64,000 nucleotides of DNA from Cyclobacterium sp. (GTDB lineage: Bacteria; Bacteroidota; Bacteroidia; Cytophagales; Cyclobacteriaceae), in contig NZ_JABURL010000011.1 of the NCBI RefSeq assembly GCF_014762705.1, positions 28,583-92,582 on the forward strand, written 5' to 3'. Below are positions 16,358 to 24,705 of this stretch, piece after piece. The stretch's first letter is position 1, and each line of letters opens with the position of its first letter. Position numbers and translations under genes: made by a program. The notes beneath the pieces are model-generated. The model saw only the letters and a program-made list of their open reading frames with translations, was not told the origin of the DNA and searched no databases.

Positions 16358-16855
16358 ATGAAAGTCAATGAAAACATGGTCGTGGGCCTTACCTACGAAC
16401 TGAAAGTTACCAATGAAGAACCGGAATCAGAACCTTTTAGTGTAGAGGTCAGAAATGAAGAGGATCCCTTTTTTTTCCTGTTTGGGAATAGCGGCTTACC
16501 GGAGGCGTTTGAAACCAGATTGAAAGACAAAACCAAGGGAGACCCATTTGAATTTGTGCTGCAGGTAGACGAGGCCTATGGAAAACCGGATGATGATCTT
16601 ATCGTCTCCGTACCCAAATCACAATTCAACCAGGAAAGAGGATTTCAGAAAGACATGCTGCAGGAAGGTAATTTTCTTCCTTTGGTAGATGAAGATGGGT
16701 ATCCCATGCAGGCAAAAATTGTAAAGGACCTGGGAGAAGAATTGCTGCTGGATTTCAACCACCCACTTACAGGTATGAACCTGCATTTTGAAGGAGAGGT
16801 ATTGGAAATCCGGGAAGCCACAGACAAAGAGAAAGAGGAAGGTTTCATGGCCTGA
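16358..16855 (+). CDS. FKBP-type peptidyl-prolyl isomerase, SlyD-like
   Basis: A 165-residue cytoplasmic protein without a signal peptide. It starts with MVVGLTYELKVTN, has GNSGLPEAFETRL and FVLQVDEAYGKPDDDLI of the FKBP fold, then an inserted flap (PKSQFNQERGFQ to MQAKIVKDLGEELLLDFNHP) and closes with GMNLHFEGEVLEIREAT. The order fits SlyD-like enzymes with an insert-in-flap chaperone domain. Unlike Escherichia coli SlyD there is no His/Cys-rich metal-binding tail. It assists proline-limited folding. It is transcribed alone on the plus strand and converges with the ABC ATPase gene. Confidence 0.88.
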   Translation: MKVNENMVVGLTYELKVTNEEPESEPFSVEVRNEEDPFFFLFGNSGLPEAFETRLKDKTKGDPFEFVLQVDEAYGKPDDDLIVSVPKSQFNQERGFQKDMLQEGNFLPLVDEDGYPMQAKIVKDLGEELLLDFNHPLTGMNLHFEGEVLEIREATDKEKEEGFMA

Positions 16856-16873
16856 ACTGTCTTGGCCCATTGA

Positions 16874-17833
16874 CTATTCAGCCAGTCGCAAAATGTGGCT
16901 TTCTTCCCAATCCAGGTTTACGGAATCACCCTTACTTATTCCACGGAAGGGAGCTGCCACCTGCCAGTAATTGGACTGTCCCTCCAGGGCTACGGTAAGC
17001 AGATCATGATCGGGAAAATACCTCTTCAGCAGGATTTTTCCAGCTGCCTTGCCCTTTTTTTTAGTCACCTGTATTTGCGAAGGGCGAAGGTATTGGTTTT
17101 CTGACAGGGCATTCAACGGACCGAAAAATCCAGCCACATAGGCTGTCTTTGGATCCTGATGGATGTCTTTTATTCTCCCCTTTCGCAAGAGTCTGCCATG
17201 GGCCATGACACAGAGCTTGTCGGTAATCAAAAGGGCCTCCTGAATATCATGGGTCACCAGGACCAAAGTAATGTCCAAATCCTGAAAGATCAGATTCAGT
17301 TCGTCCAATAAGTCTCTTTTCTGATGGCTATCCAGGGAGCTGAACGGTTCATCCAGCAATAATATTTCCGGTTCAAGGCTCATGGCCCTGGCAATGGCCA
17401 CTTTCTGTTGCTGTCCTCCCGAAAGCTGCCTGGGCAACCGGTCCTTTTTTTCTTCCAAACCAAAAAGACCTAATAATTCATCCAACCTTTCGCTGGCATA
17501 AACTTTATCATACTGCAACAAAGGCCGGCTGATATTCTCGGCCACAGTGGAATTCGGGTAAAGTCCCTTGTCCTGTTTTACAAGTTGAATGGCATCATAT
17601 CCGGGCACCAACTTTTCACCGGAATGAAGGATTCTCTCTCCCTTCAAAAAAACAGCCCCCTCATCCTGGGCTTCCAGGCCCGCAATCAACCTGAGCAAAG
17701 TGCTTTTTCCACTTCCACTGGCCCCCACCACTGACCACCGGTCTCCTTGGCCGATTTCCATCGAAAAATCCGCTAAGGCTGTGGTAGGGCCCTCATAGGT
17801 TTTACTCAGCTTTTCTATAGATAAAAACCCCAT
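16874..17833 (-). CDS. ABC transporter ATP-binding protein (iron/sulfate/polyamine importer type)
   Basis: The 319-residue protein has the nucleotide-binding domain in residues 1-235: Walker A GASGSGKST, signature LSGGQQQ, Walker B ILLLDEP and the switch His in LVTHDIQEA. Residues about 245-319 form a small beta-rich regulatory domain like the TOBE region of MOI/CUT1-type ATPases (FbpC, PotA, CysA). Such subunits power importers of ferric iron, sulfate, molybdate or polyamines. No permease or binding protein gene is nearby, so the substrate cannot be assigned. Its start codon overlaps the stop of the MmcQ-like gene by one base. Confidence 0.87.
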   Translation of the reverse strand: MGFLSIEKLSKTYEGPTTALADFSMEIGQGDRWSVVGASGSGKSTLLRLIAGLEAQDEGAVFLKGERILHSGEKLVPGYDAIQLVKQDKGLYPNSTVAENISRPLLQYDKVYASERLDELLGLFGLEEKKDRLPRQLSGGQQQKVAIARAMSLEPEILLLDEPFSSLDSHQKRDLLDELNLIFQDLDITLVLVTHDIQEALLITDKLCVMAHGRLLRKGRIKDIHQDPKTAYVAGFFGPLNALSENQYLRPSQIQVTKKKGKAAGKILLKRYFPDHDLLTVALEGQSNYWQVAAPFRGISKGDSVNLDWEESHILRLAE

Positions 17834-18180
17834 TAATTGATTTGGTCTTTTGCTTTTTTGGGAAGGCTGGAAAATACCAGTTCATAAGAATGGTCTACCA
17901 ATTCCAGGATAAAGGGATCAGGTATTGAACCATCAAAAGATACGGTATTCCAGTGTTTCTTGTTCATGTGGTATCCCGGAGCTATCCCTTCATAATGTTC
18001 CCTGAGTTCAATAGCCCTTTCCGGGTCACATTTCAGATTGACACTTTCAAACAGGGTAATATCGATGATGGCAAATATTTTACCCCCAACCTTGAAACAA
18101 AGGGTATCTTCATCGAAAGGGGTGTCCTCGGTAACTCCTCTCTTTTTTAGGCAATAGGCCCTGAAAAAATCAATGGTCAT
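17833..18180 (-). CDS. MmcQ/YjbR family protein
   Basis: This 115-residue cytoplasmic protein has the YjbR/MmcQ signature: FRAYCLKKRGVTEDTPF at the start, CFKVGGKIFAIID, VNLKCDPERAIELREHY, and YHMNKKHWNTVSFDG followed by a C-terminal LVDHSYELV. Members share a double-wing fold seen in CyaY-like DNA-binding proteins, but their molecular role is not established. It lies in a tight same-strand cluster with the DUF6728-like gene upstream (no gap) and the ABC ATPase gene downstream (one-base overlap). Confidence 0.85.
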   Translation of the reverse strand: MTIDFFRAYCLKKRGVTEDTPFDEDTLCFKVGGKIFAIIDITLFESVNLKCDPERAIELREHYEGIAPGYHMNKKHWNTVSFDGSIPDPFILELVDHSYELVFSSLPKKAKDQIN

Positions 18181-18369
18181 CTATGACAGGCGCCTAAAAA
18201 TCCAGAAAATAAGGGCTGCCAGAAATACCACAATGGATATCTTATTGATCCCATGCATCATTCTCAGGTTGAAATTGCTTTTTTTATTGGGATCGGGCTT
18301 TTTGAAAACCCGGATAAAGTAATTTCCTACTTCTCCGACCTGAAAAAACTCTTTGATTTTATTTGACAT
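18181..18369 (-). CDS. DUF6728-like small membrane protein
   Basis: I place the start at 18369 (MSNKIKEFFQVGEVGNYFIR), which avoids overlap with the ispG stop; a longer in-frame start at 18414 would overlap it by 14 bases. The 62-residue product has a basic N-terminal half and one C-terminal membrane helix (ISIVVFLAALIFWIF) ending in RRLS. The pattern EVGNYFIRVFKKPDPN resembles the Bacteroidota family DUF6728 as I recall it. Function is unknown. It sits between ispG and the MmcQ-like gene in one operon-like run. Confidence 0.65.
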   Translation of the reverse strand: MSNKIKEFFQVGEVGNYFIRVFKKPDPNKKSNFNLRMMHGINKISIVVFLAALIFWIFRRLS

Positions 18370-18400
18370 TGTTCTAGAAATTGCTTGATTAAAACGCTTG

Positions 18401-20392
18401 TTAATGGTGGTCACTCACTTCTGGTTCTATCCACTGACCATCCTGCTTGATGATGTCAATCAGTTCGTCCACAGCTCTTTCTGAGGGAACGGATCGCTTG
18501 ACAACTTCCTTGCCTTTGTACAGGGTGATTTTCCCTTTACCAGAGCCCACATAACCATAGTCGGCATCGGCCATTTCGCCGGGACCATTTACGATACAAC
18601 CCATGATACCAATTTTAACTCCCTTCAGGTGGTCTGTCCGCTTCCTTATCATGGCTGTAGTTTCCTGAAGATCAAACAGGGTGCGGCCGCAAGAAGGACA
18701 GGAAATATATTCTGTTTTGGACATACGGGTTCTGGCGGCCTGAAGCACTCCAAAACTTACCGAATTATGTAATTTTATCTGAAGCAAGGCTTTTTCCCTG
18801 TTTGCCATAGCAAGCCGGTCCATTCCGATCATGATGCCGTCTCCCAACCCGTCAATCAAAAGCCCGCCAACGTCTGTAGCTGCAAAAAGCATGGTCTTCT
18901 CTGCATCAGCATCCGTATACTTCACCTTGGGTACCACAGGGAGGTTAATTTCTGCCTGCAACAAGGAAATAAAAGCCCTTCTCAAAGCCTGCATTTGATG
19001 GATTTTGTCAGTGCTCAGGAGAATTACTACAGGTAACTCGTTGGAGAGTAAAGGGATCGCAGTTGATACCTCTTCACAAGACAAATTCAGAAAATTCAAT
19101 GAAGGATGAAGTTCCGGATTGGACTTAAATTGGTCCAGGCTTAATGCCGGAAATTTATTTTTCCTGTCCGAATGATCCTTCCAGGAATCATGGTCCAGTA
19201 TTTCCTTAATACCATTTGGGAGCATGAAAGGAATGGGTTCTTTACCGGAATATATATAATCACATCCCTGGTCATTCATTTTCCACTTGTCCAGCTCGGG
19301 CAGGTAAAAATGGCCTGTATTTTTCAACTCTTTGGGTTGCATTCCATCAATGACCGATACATCGGTGATTACCCGGGGAACATTAGCTCCCCCAAAGTTC
19401 ACTACTTCCTCAGATTTTCTCTTGTTGTAACTGAAAGGATCAATCGGGCAGTCCTCCACGGGTGGAATGCCAGAAATTTCAGGACGATGGTTATACCTTT
19501 CGATCAGGGTCTTGACTACCGGAGATTCAAATTCGGGATCCTCTGTCAGGGACACCCTTACGGTGTCTCCCAGCCCATCTTCCAGCAATGCTCCTATGCC
19601 CACAGCAGACTTTACCCTACCGTCTTCACCATCGCCTGCTTCTGTCACGCCCAGATGAAGGGGGTAAGGCTTGAATCCACCTTCATCCAGCTTCTGGACA
19701 AGCAAACGATAAGCCTGGACCATTACCTGGGTATTGGAGGATTTCATGGAGATGACGATGTCATGGTAATTTTCATCCTCACAAATCCGTAAAAATTCGA
19801 GTGCTGACTCCACCATACCCAGGGGAGTGTCTCCATAGCGGCTCATGATCCTGTCAGAAAGTGAGCCATGATTGGTTCCGATCCGCATGGCTGTACCATG
19901 TTCCTTGCAAATTTTCACCAAAGGCAAAAACCGCTCCCTTATGCGCTCCAATTCAGCCTGGTAAGATGCATCGGTGTAGGCCAGGACCTCAAACTTCTTC
20001 TTATCTGCATAATTACCGGGATTAACCCGAACTTTTTCCACTATCTTTGCCGCAACTTCTGCAGCATTGGGGGTGAAATGAATATCTGCCACCAAAGGTG
20101 TCTGGTAGCCGCTTTGCCTGAGGCCTTCCTTGATTTTTCTGAGATTTTCTGCTTCTTTGATACTCGGGGCCGTGATCCTCACCAACTGACAACCACTCTC
20201 GATCATTCGGATAGACTGCTCTATGGAGCCTTTGGTGTCCATGGTGTCCACGGTGGTCATGGATTGAACCACTATGGGATTGTCCCCACCAATCAAGAGG
20301 TCACCTACCCTTACAGGTATGGTTTTCCTTCTGGAATAATTTGTCAGGCTATTGCAATACTTGTAATTATCTGTGACGGTTTTTAGTTCCAT
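18401..20392 (-). CDS. ispG: 4-hydroxy-3-methylbut-2-enyl diphosphate synthase, long Bacteroidota form
   Basis: The 663-residue enzyme carries out the sixth step of the MEP isoprenoid pathway, converting MEcPP to HMBPP with a [4Fe-4S] cluster. The TIM-barrel part is seen in residues about 20-340 (IPVRVGDLLIGGDNPIVVQS, ADIHFTPNAAE, RVNPGNY). A central insertion of about 230 residues (residues about 350-560) is typical of Bacteroidota, Chlamydiae and plants. The C-terminal domain has the cluster cysteines in CPSCGRTLFDLQ and GIMGCIVNGPGEMADAD plus the conserved Glu in NGPGE. The SDR gene ends 2 bp before its start, so they are likely cotranscribed. Confidence 0.95.
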   Translation of the reverse strand: MELKTVTDNYKYCNSLTNYSRRKTIPVRVGDLLIGGDNPIVVQSMTTVDTMDTKGSIEQSIRMIESGCQLVRITAPSIKEAENLRKIKEGLRQSGYQTPLVADIHFTPNAAEVAAKIVEKVRVNPGNYADKKKFEVLAYTDASYQAELERIRERFLPLVKICKEHGTAMRIGTNHGSLSDRIMSRYGDTPLGMVESALEFLRICEDENYHDIVISMKSSNTQVMVQAYRLLVQKLDEGGFKPYPLHLGVTEAGDGEDGRVKSAVGIGALLEDGLGDTVRVSLTEDPEFESPVVKTLIERYNHRPEISGIPPVEDCPIDPFSYNKRKSEEVVNFGGANVPRVITDVSVIDGMQPKELKNTGHFYLPELDKWKMNDQGCDYIYSGKEPIPFMLPNGIKEILDHDSWKDHSDRKNKFPALSLDQFKSNPELHPSLNFLNLSCEEVSTAIPLLSNELPVVILLSTDKIHQMQALRRAFISLLQAEINLPVVPKVKYTDADAEKTMLFAATDVGGLLIDGLGDGIMIGMDRLAMANREKALLQIKLHNSVSFGVLQAARTRMSKTEYISCPSCGRTLFDLQETTAMIRKRTDHLKGVKIGIMGCIVNGPGEMADADYGYVGSGKGKITLYKGKEVVKRSVPSERAVDELIDIIKQDGQWIEPEVSDHH

Positions 20393-20394
20393 AA

Positions 20395-21099
20395 TTATAT
20401 ATCGCCAAGTTGTGGACGGATCACTATTTCTTCAACAACAGAACGGGGAGAAAGGTTATATGCAGACCAGACCGCTTCGGCTACATCGGTAGCCTTCATG
20501 AATCTTTCTTCGGGCAAATCTACTCCTTCCCAACTCGCTGTATATGTGGCTCCAGGCATGACAGAGGTAACTTTTATACCATGTGGCATCATTTCCTGCC
20601 TCAGGCATTTGGTAAAACCCAACATGGCCCATTTGGAAACGGCGTAACTTCCTCCGTTAGCATACGCAGTGAGGCCCGCAATACTACCAATGGAAAAGAT
20701 ATGTCCGCTTTTCCGGGACATGAATTCAGCGGTAAAAGCCCGGCTCAGGTAATACGCACTGAATAAATTGGTATGCATGGTCAACTCAAAGTTTTCCTCT
20801 GGTTCCAGGTGCAAACTACCCGGAATAAAAATACCAGTATTATTTACCAAAACATCAGGAATGGCCATTTTTTTTACAAAAGCGGCAAATGCCTTGGTCT
20901 CCTCTTTTTTGGACAAATCTGCAGCCATTACCTGCACCCTGATATCGGGATTGAGGGCTTCTATTTCTTTTTTCAAGACATTTAAATCAGCCTCATTCCT
21001 GCTACAGGTAAATATGTCAAATCCCGCAGCAGCAAATTTTTGGATGATGGCTTTGCCTATGCCTTTGGTGCCACCTGTTACCAGAATACTCTTTGACAT
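20395..21099 (-). CDS. Short-chain dehydrogenase/reductase
   Basis: A 234-residue classical SDR. The Rossmann cofactor motif is TGGTKGIG near residues 8-15, NNTG stabilises the sheet, and the catalytic set appears as Ser in IGSIAG and YAVSK (Tyr and Lys). It should use NAD(P)H to reduce or oxidise a small carbonyl/alcohol; the substrate is not evident. The basic residue after the first beta strands (CSRNEADL) suggests NADPH. It is the first gene of the run ending with the ABC ATPase; a promoter-like element lies 45 bp upstream. Confidence 0.88.
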   Translation of the reverse strand: MSKSILVTGGTKGIGKAIIQKFAAAGFDIFTCSRNEADLNVLKKEIEALNPDIRVQVMAADLSKKEETKAFAAFVKKMAIPDVLVNNTGIFIPGSLHLEPEENFELTMHTNLFSAYYLSRAFTAEFMSRKSGHIFSIGSIAGLTAYANGGSYAVSKWAMLGFTKCLRQEMMPHGIKVTSVMPGATYTASWEGVDLPEERFMKATDVAEAVWSAYNLSPRSVVEEIVIRPQLGDI

Positions 21100-21143
21100 T
21101 AGTTTGTGTTTTAATTATTAGTATGACAACCAAATAGTCGGTA

Positions 21144-21151
21144 CAAAGTTA
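21144..21151 (-). promoter_or_regulatory. Bacteroidota-type -7 element for the SDR-ispG run
   Basis: On the minus strand TAACTTTG (reading 21151 to 21144) matches TAnnTTTG, 45 bases upstream of the SDR start at 21099. No good TTTG -33 element is seen at the expected distance, where the upstream gene ends. Confidence 0.45.
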
Positions 21152-21175
21152 CATTTTTTACCCGGTTATGCCTAA

Positions 21176-24100
21176 TCAGAACAAGGCCGAGACTTGCATG
21201 CGACCGGTATGCACCAATTGATCCAGCCCCTGAGAATTCCTACCCTCATAAACCACGTTCAGTTGAAGCCCTTCTCCTATTTTTTGAAGCCAATTCAAGC
21301 TCCAGATGGTATTGCTGCCGGGAGTAAGTGCCTGAAGCATCTCATATCCCGTAGGACTGTTAATCTGCCCGTTATAATCGATGTAGGTATACTTTACCTG
21401 GGCATTGAGGGTAGTTTGGATGGCTTTGGAAATCCGAAGGCTCAACACCGCTTCATGGAGCTGGGCTTTTTCATCAAACTCCGGATTGGCCAGGTTTTCC
21501 TTCTGGGTAATCCGGTACTGGAAAGTACCTCGCAGGGATGGGGAAGGCTGCAGCTTAAACTCCGGCCCAAGGGTATTTTGCTGAATGGTATAGTTGCGGT
21601 TTTCCAGAAAATCAGAGGCGGAAAACCTTGAACCTTTGTTCCAAAAAAGCAGCATATTCCACTTGGAATCAATGGAATACCGGGCGTTCAGCCGCCAATC
21701 GTCCTGGGAGACTTCTTCAAATCCCCCCGTCAGCAACTGCTTTTGGTGGCTATTGAAAAAGGATACATCCATCCCGTACTTGGAAGAAGCCCGGTTAAAA
21801 TAAAAGGAAGAGCGAAAAGTCTGGCGCAGGGAGAGCAAGGCTTCATCCCCCGTCCCTGCCAGAAGGGGACTGATCCGCTGGAAAAAATCCCTGGATGTGA
21901 TTTTTTTCTCCACATTCCAGTTGGTGTTATTTGAAAATTTTGACAGCCAGCTTTTCAATCCGCCATCCTCCTTCCAGGATACCGGAAACTTCCCACTCAA
22001 GCGATAATTGAAAAGAGTTGTATACGCTTGTATATAGGTGTCTGTGGGTACGAAAACCTTGATATAGGATTTTTCTTCCGGATTGATGGCCAGGTAGAAT
22101 TCATTCAGTTGTTGAACTCCATCTTCATTGTCATCCCTCCAGGTATGGGTTCCTTCCCCGGTTGGAACAGGAAGAAATACAAATTCACGTCTAAGCTCTC
22201 TTCCATTTCCCAGGGCATAGGTAAATTCATTGTTTAGGTTATTACCAAATAGTGAACTCCGGTAATCCAGTTTTCCCATGACGGTAGTTTCTTCCTGCAG
22301 GTCCCTGTTCAAAAAGGAAAGTTCCCTATAGGTAAAGGAGCCATTGACAACATGAGGCCCAAAATTACCTTTCAGGCTGTAATTGGTAACAAAAGCTTTG
22401 GTATCCGGCACCAACTGCCCGTTGTATACCGCTTGATCCTCCCTGAGACTTGCTGAAGCAAAGAATTGAAATTTTAAGCTGTCACTGCTCTGAAGGGAAA
22501 ACAGGTGTTCCCCGAAATTCATGGCCGTACTGACTACATTTTCGGTGTTTGGGTTGGAAACCACATTTCGATCCAGATTATACCTGTACCCGGGAACCAA
22601 AACCCTATTCAGGTAATTGACCTCACCCTGATACCGCAGCCACTCGGAACGCAAAGGAAACACATCGCTTTTCAGGTGAAAGAAATCATTTTTAACAAGT
22701 AAGTGCTTTCCGAATTTTTGATTGACTTTGGCCCTTTGTTGCATCCCGGAAAGTACTCCGGACCTGTTTCTGAGGTCTAGTCCATAGGAAAATAAATTGT
22801 CCTGGTCCTTTACCAGTTCCGCTTTGGCATGAAACAGCTTTTCAGCAGCATTTTCTGTGCCATCAACATTAATTAGCCCCCAATCGCGGTCAAATTCTAT
22901 GAACCTCAGGCGGTCTATAAATGAAAAATCTGCCGCATTATACTCCACCGTAGACAGCCCATTAAATTGATATCCTTTCATCGCTTTGAACGACCTGCCT
23001 TCAGAACGAACCCCGGCTTTCAGGGCATGGCCCACATTGTCTTCATTGTCAATTGTAGAAAACAAGTTTTCATCGGTGTTTGAAATGGCCCATTCTGTAA
23101 AAACCCTTTCGTGGTCTCCAAGTTTTATTTCAGTACCTGCGGTAATCATCTGCTTTTTATTGGGAGCAGGCAACGGGGACCTTATGGAGAAATTTCCCTG
23201 AGAAACCCCATTTACAGGGGGGACATATTCATATACAGCACCATTAGCCAATTGTCGTTGCCGGCGGTAATTTCCATTGCCGGAGCCTACCTCGGTAAAC
23301 CCAATGACAAAAAATGTCTGTTCCGGGTTCGTGCTATGGGCATAGTAGGTAATTGTTTCCCCTGCTTCATTTGTTTCCGTCACCTTCCGGTACATGATCC
23401 TGTTTGGATCAAAAGGAATACTGTCTATTCTGGGTACCGCTGCCGCATTAATATTGTCTCCCACTGCTGCCAACAATCTTTTATCAGTGTCTGAAAGCCC
23501 GGTAAAAAGAGGTCTGTTCCTGTCATCCTTTTCCCTGTAATAGTTAAAATATACCTTTACTTTTCCATTATTCTGTATATGGTTTGCGGTGAGAATGGAC
23601 CTGGAAAAATTTCTTTCCGCATATTCAAAATCTATTCGGACCCTGGAATATTGGGTGATCATGACTGTAGGCGTGAATGTAATCTCGCCCTGATTGTAAT
23701 CTATGACGTAGTCATGGTTAAAACCTCTCTTCAACTGCTTGCCATCCAAAAACACCTTTTCTGAATTTGCCATGATAATAACAAATCTTTCATTTCCCGG
23801 ACCCCTTACCCGGTAAGGTCCGGATACACCTTCCAAAACATCCAGTATCATCGAGGCAAATTTACCTTTGGCGATGGCGGCACCAACCTGGGAGGAAGCT
23901 TCCCAGCCCTTATTCATATCATAGCCTGAAGTGAATTGTAATCCCTGTACGTTCTTGTAGTAGCGCAGAAATTCTGATTGTCGTTGCTGGAGTACCACAT
24001 CCCCTCCGGCCAGGTTTATTTTGTCATTGTAAAGTTCAATCAGCACATTATCAAAATCCTGAATTTGTTGCGTATTGCCTTCCGGTTGAAAAGGCACATT

Positions 24101-24649
24101 CTGATCTGTTATACTGGCCCGGATATTCAGGTTATCAGCCAACTCTCCATCCATCTGAAGGTTCAGTGCGGAATTGACAAAGACATTCTGGGCATTCCCG
24201 AATGAGATGCCCCTGGTCAGGTTTCCGGATTGATTGAGTTTGTCCGAGGTAAAAACTTGCTCCCTGAAATCCAGGGAAGGAATCTTTTCCCGCGGACTAT
24301 CCTTAAAAAACGCCAGGGAATCATAATCAGCTGAAAGAGACCGCTTGCGGTAAACCTGATGAAAAGAGAAAGACAAAGCCTGATAACAAAACAACAGGGA
24401 ATCGGGCAGAGGACCGTCTCCGGCAACCGAAATCCTACCACTATTGATGTCATAATTGTGGTCAAGTTGATTTCCGCTTGGGTCAATAACCCTGATAGTG
24501 GAATCCAAAACGGTCATGGAGTCCAAAAGAAAGGTATGGGTATCCTGGCCTACCTTTCTCCAGCTGCATACCTCTTCCTGGGATTGGGCTATAAAAACTG
24601 CCCCCTGAAACACCAAAAGAAAAGTAAAAAAATACTTCGCCAGCCACAT
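21176..24649 (-). CDS. Large outer-membrane beta-barrel-like protein
   Basis: The 1157-residue protein starts with a signal peptide (MWLAKYFFTFLLVFQGAVF to IAQS). The next 350 residues contain alternating beta segments and phrases such as VFLDGKQLKRGFNHDYVIDY followed by QGEITFTPTVMIT, which recall repeats in SprA-type and related Bacteroidota surface proteins. The remaining part is dominated by amphipathic strands rich in aromatic residues (LSFSFHQVYRK, FRSSFYFNRASSKYGMDVSF, NMLLFWNKGSRF) and ends in GRMQVSALF with a C-terminal aromatic residue. This fits a large outer-membrane barrel. The exact function is unknown. It is encoded 56 bp downstream of the giant histidine kinase gene on the same strand. 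Confidence 0.65.
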   Translation of the reverse strand: MWLAKYFFTFLLVFQGAVFIAQSQEEVCSWRKVGQDTHTFLLDSMTVLDSTIRVIDPSGNQLDHNYDINSGRISVAGDGPLPDSLLFCYQALSFSFHQVYRKRSLSADYDSLAFFKDSPREKIPSLDFREQVFTSDKLNQSGNLTRGISFGNAQNVFVNSALNLQMDGELADNLNIRASITDQNVPFQPEGNTQQIQDFDNVLIELYNDKINLAGGDVVLQQRQSEFLRYYKNVQGLQFTSGYDMNKGWEASSQVGAAIAKGKFASMILDVLEGVSGPYRVRGPGNERFVIIMANSEKVFLDGKQLKRGFNHDYVIDYNQGEITFTPTVMITQYSRVRIDFEYAERNFSRSILTANHIQNNGKVKVYFNYYREKDDRNRPLFTGLSDTDKRLLAAVGDNINAAAVPRIDSIPFDPNRIMYRKVTETNEAGETITYYAHSTNPEQTFFVIGFTEVGSGNGNYRRQRQLANGAVYEYVPPVNGVSQGNFSIRSPLPAPNKKQMITAGTEIKLGDHERVFTEWAISNTDENLFSTIDNEDNVGHALKAGVRSEGRSFKAMKGYQFNGLSTVEYNAADFSFIDRLRFIEFDRDWGLINVDGTENAAEKLFHAKAELVKDQDNLFSYGLDLRNRSGVLSGMQQRAKVNQKFGKHLLVKNDFFHLKSDVFPLRSEWLRYQGEVNYLNRVLVPGYRYNLDRNVVSNPNTENVVSTAMNFGEHLFSLQSSDSLKFQFFASASLREDQAVYNGQLVPDTKAFVTNYSLKGNFGPHVVNGSFTYRELSFLNRDLQEETTVMGKLDYRSSLFGNNLNNEFTYALGNGRELRREFVFLPVPTGEGTHTWRDDNEDGVQQLNEFYLAINPEEKSYIKVFVPTDTYIQAYTTLFNYRLSGKFPVSWKEDGGLKSWLSKFSNNTNWNVEKKITSRDFFQRISPLLAGTGDEALLSLRQTFRSSFYFNRASSKYGMDVSFFNSHQKQLLTGGFEEVSQDDWRLNARYSIDSKWNMLLFWNKGSRFSASDFLENRNYTIQQNTLGPEFKLQPSPSLRGTFQYRITQKENLANPEFDEKAQLHEAVLSLRISKAIQTTLNAQVKYTYIDYNGQINSPTGYEMLQALTPGSNTIWSLNWLQKIGEGLQLNVVYEGRNSQGLDQLVHTGRMQVSALF

Positions 24650-24705
24650 AACACATACAATTACAGGGCACTAAAGTAACAATTTCTGCCGGATAATTTT
24701 ACCCC

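Noticed and set aside
19172..19792. 206-codon open frame on the plus strand opposite ispG
   Set aside because: It overlaps the IspG central region completely and shows no recognisable motif.
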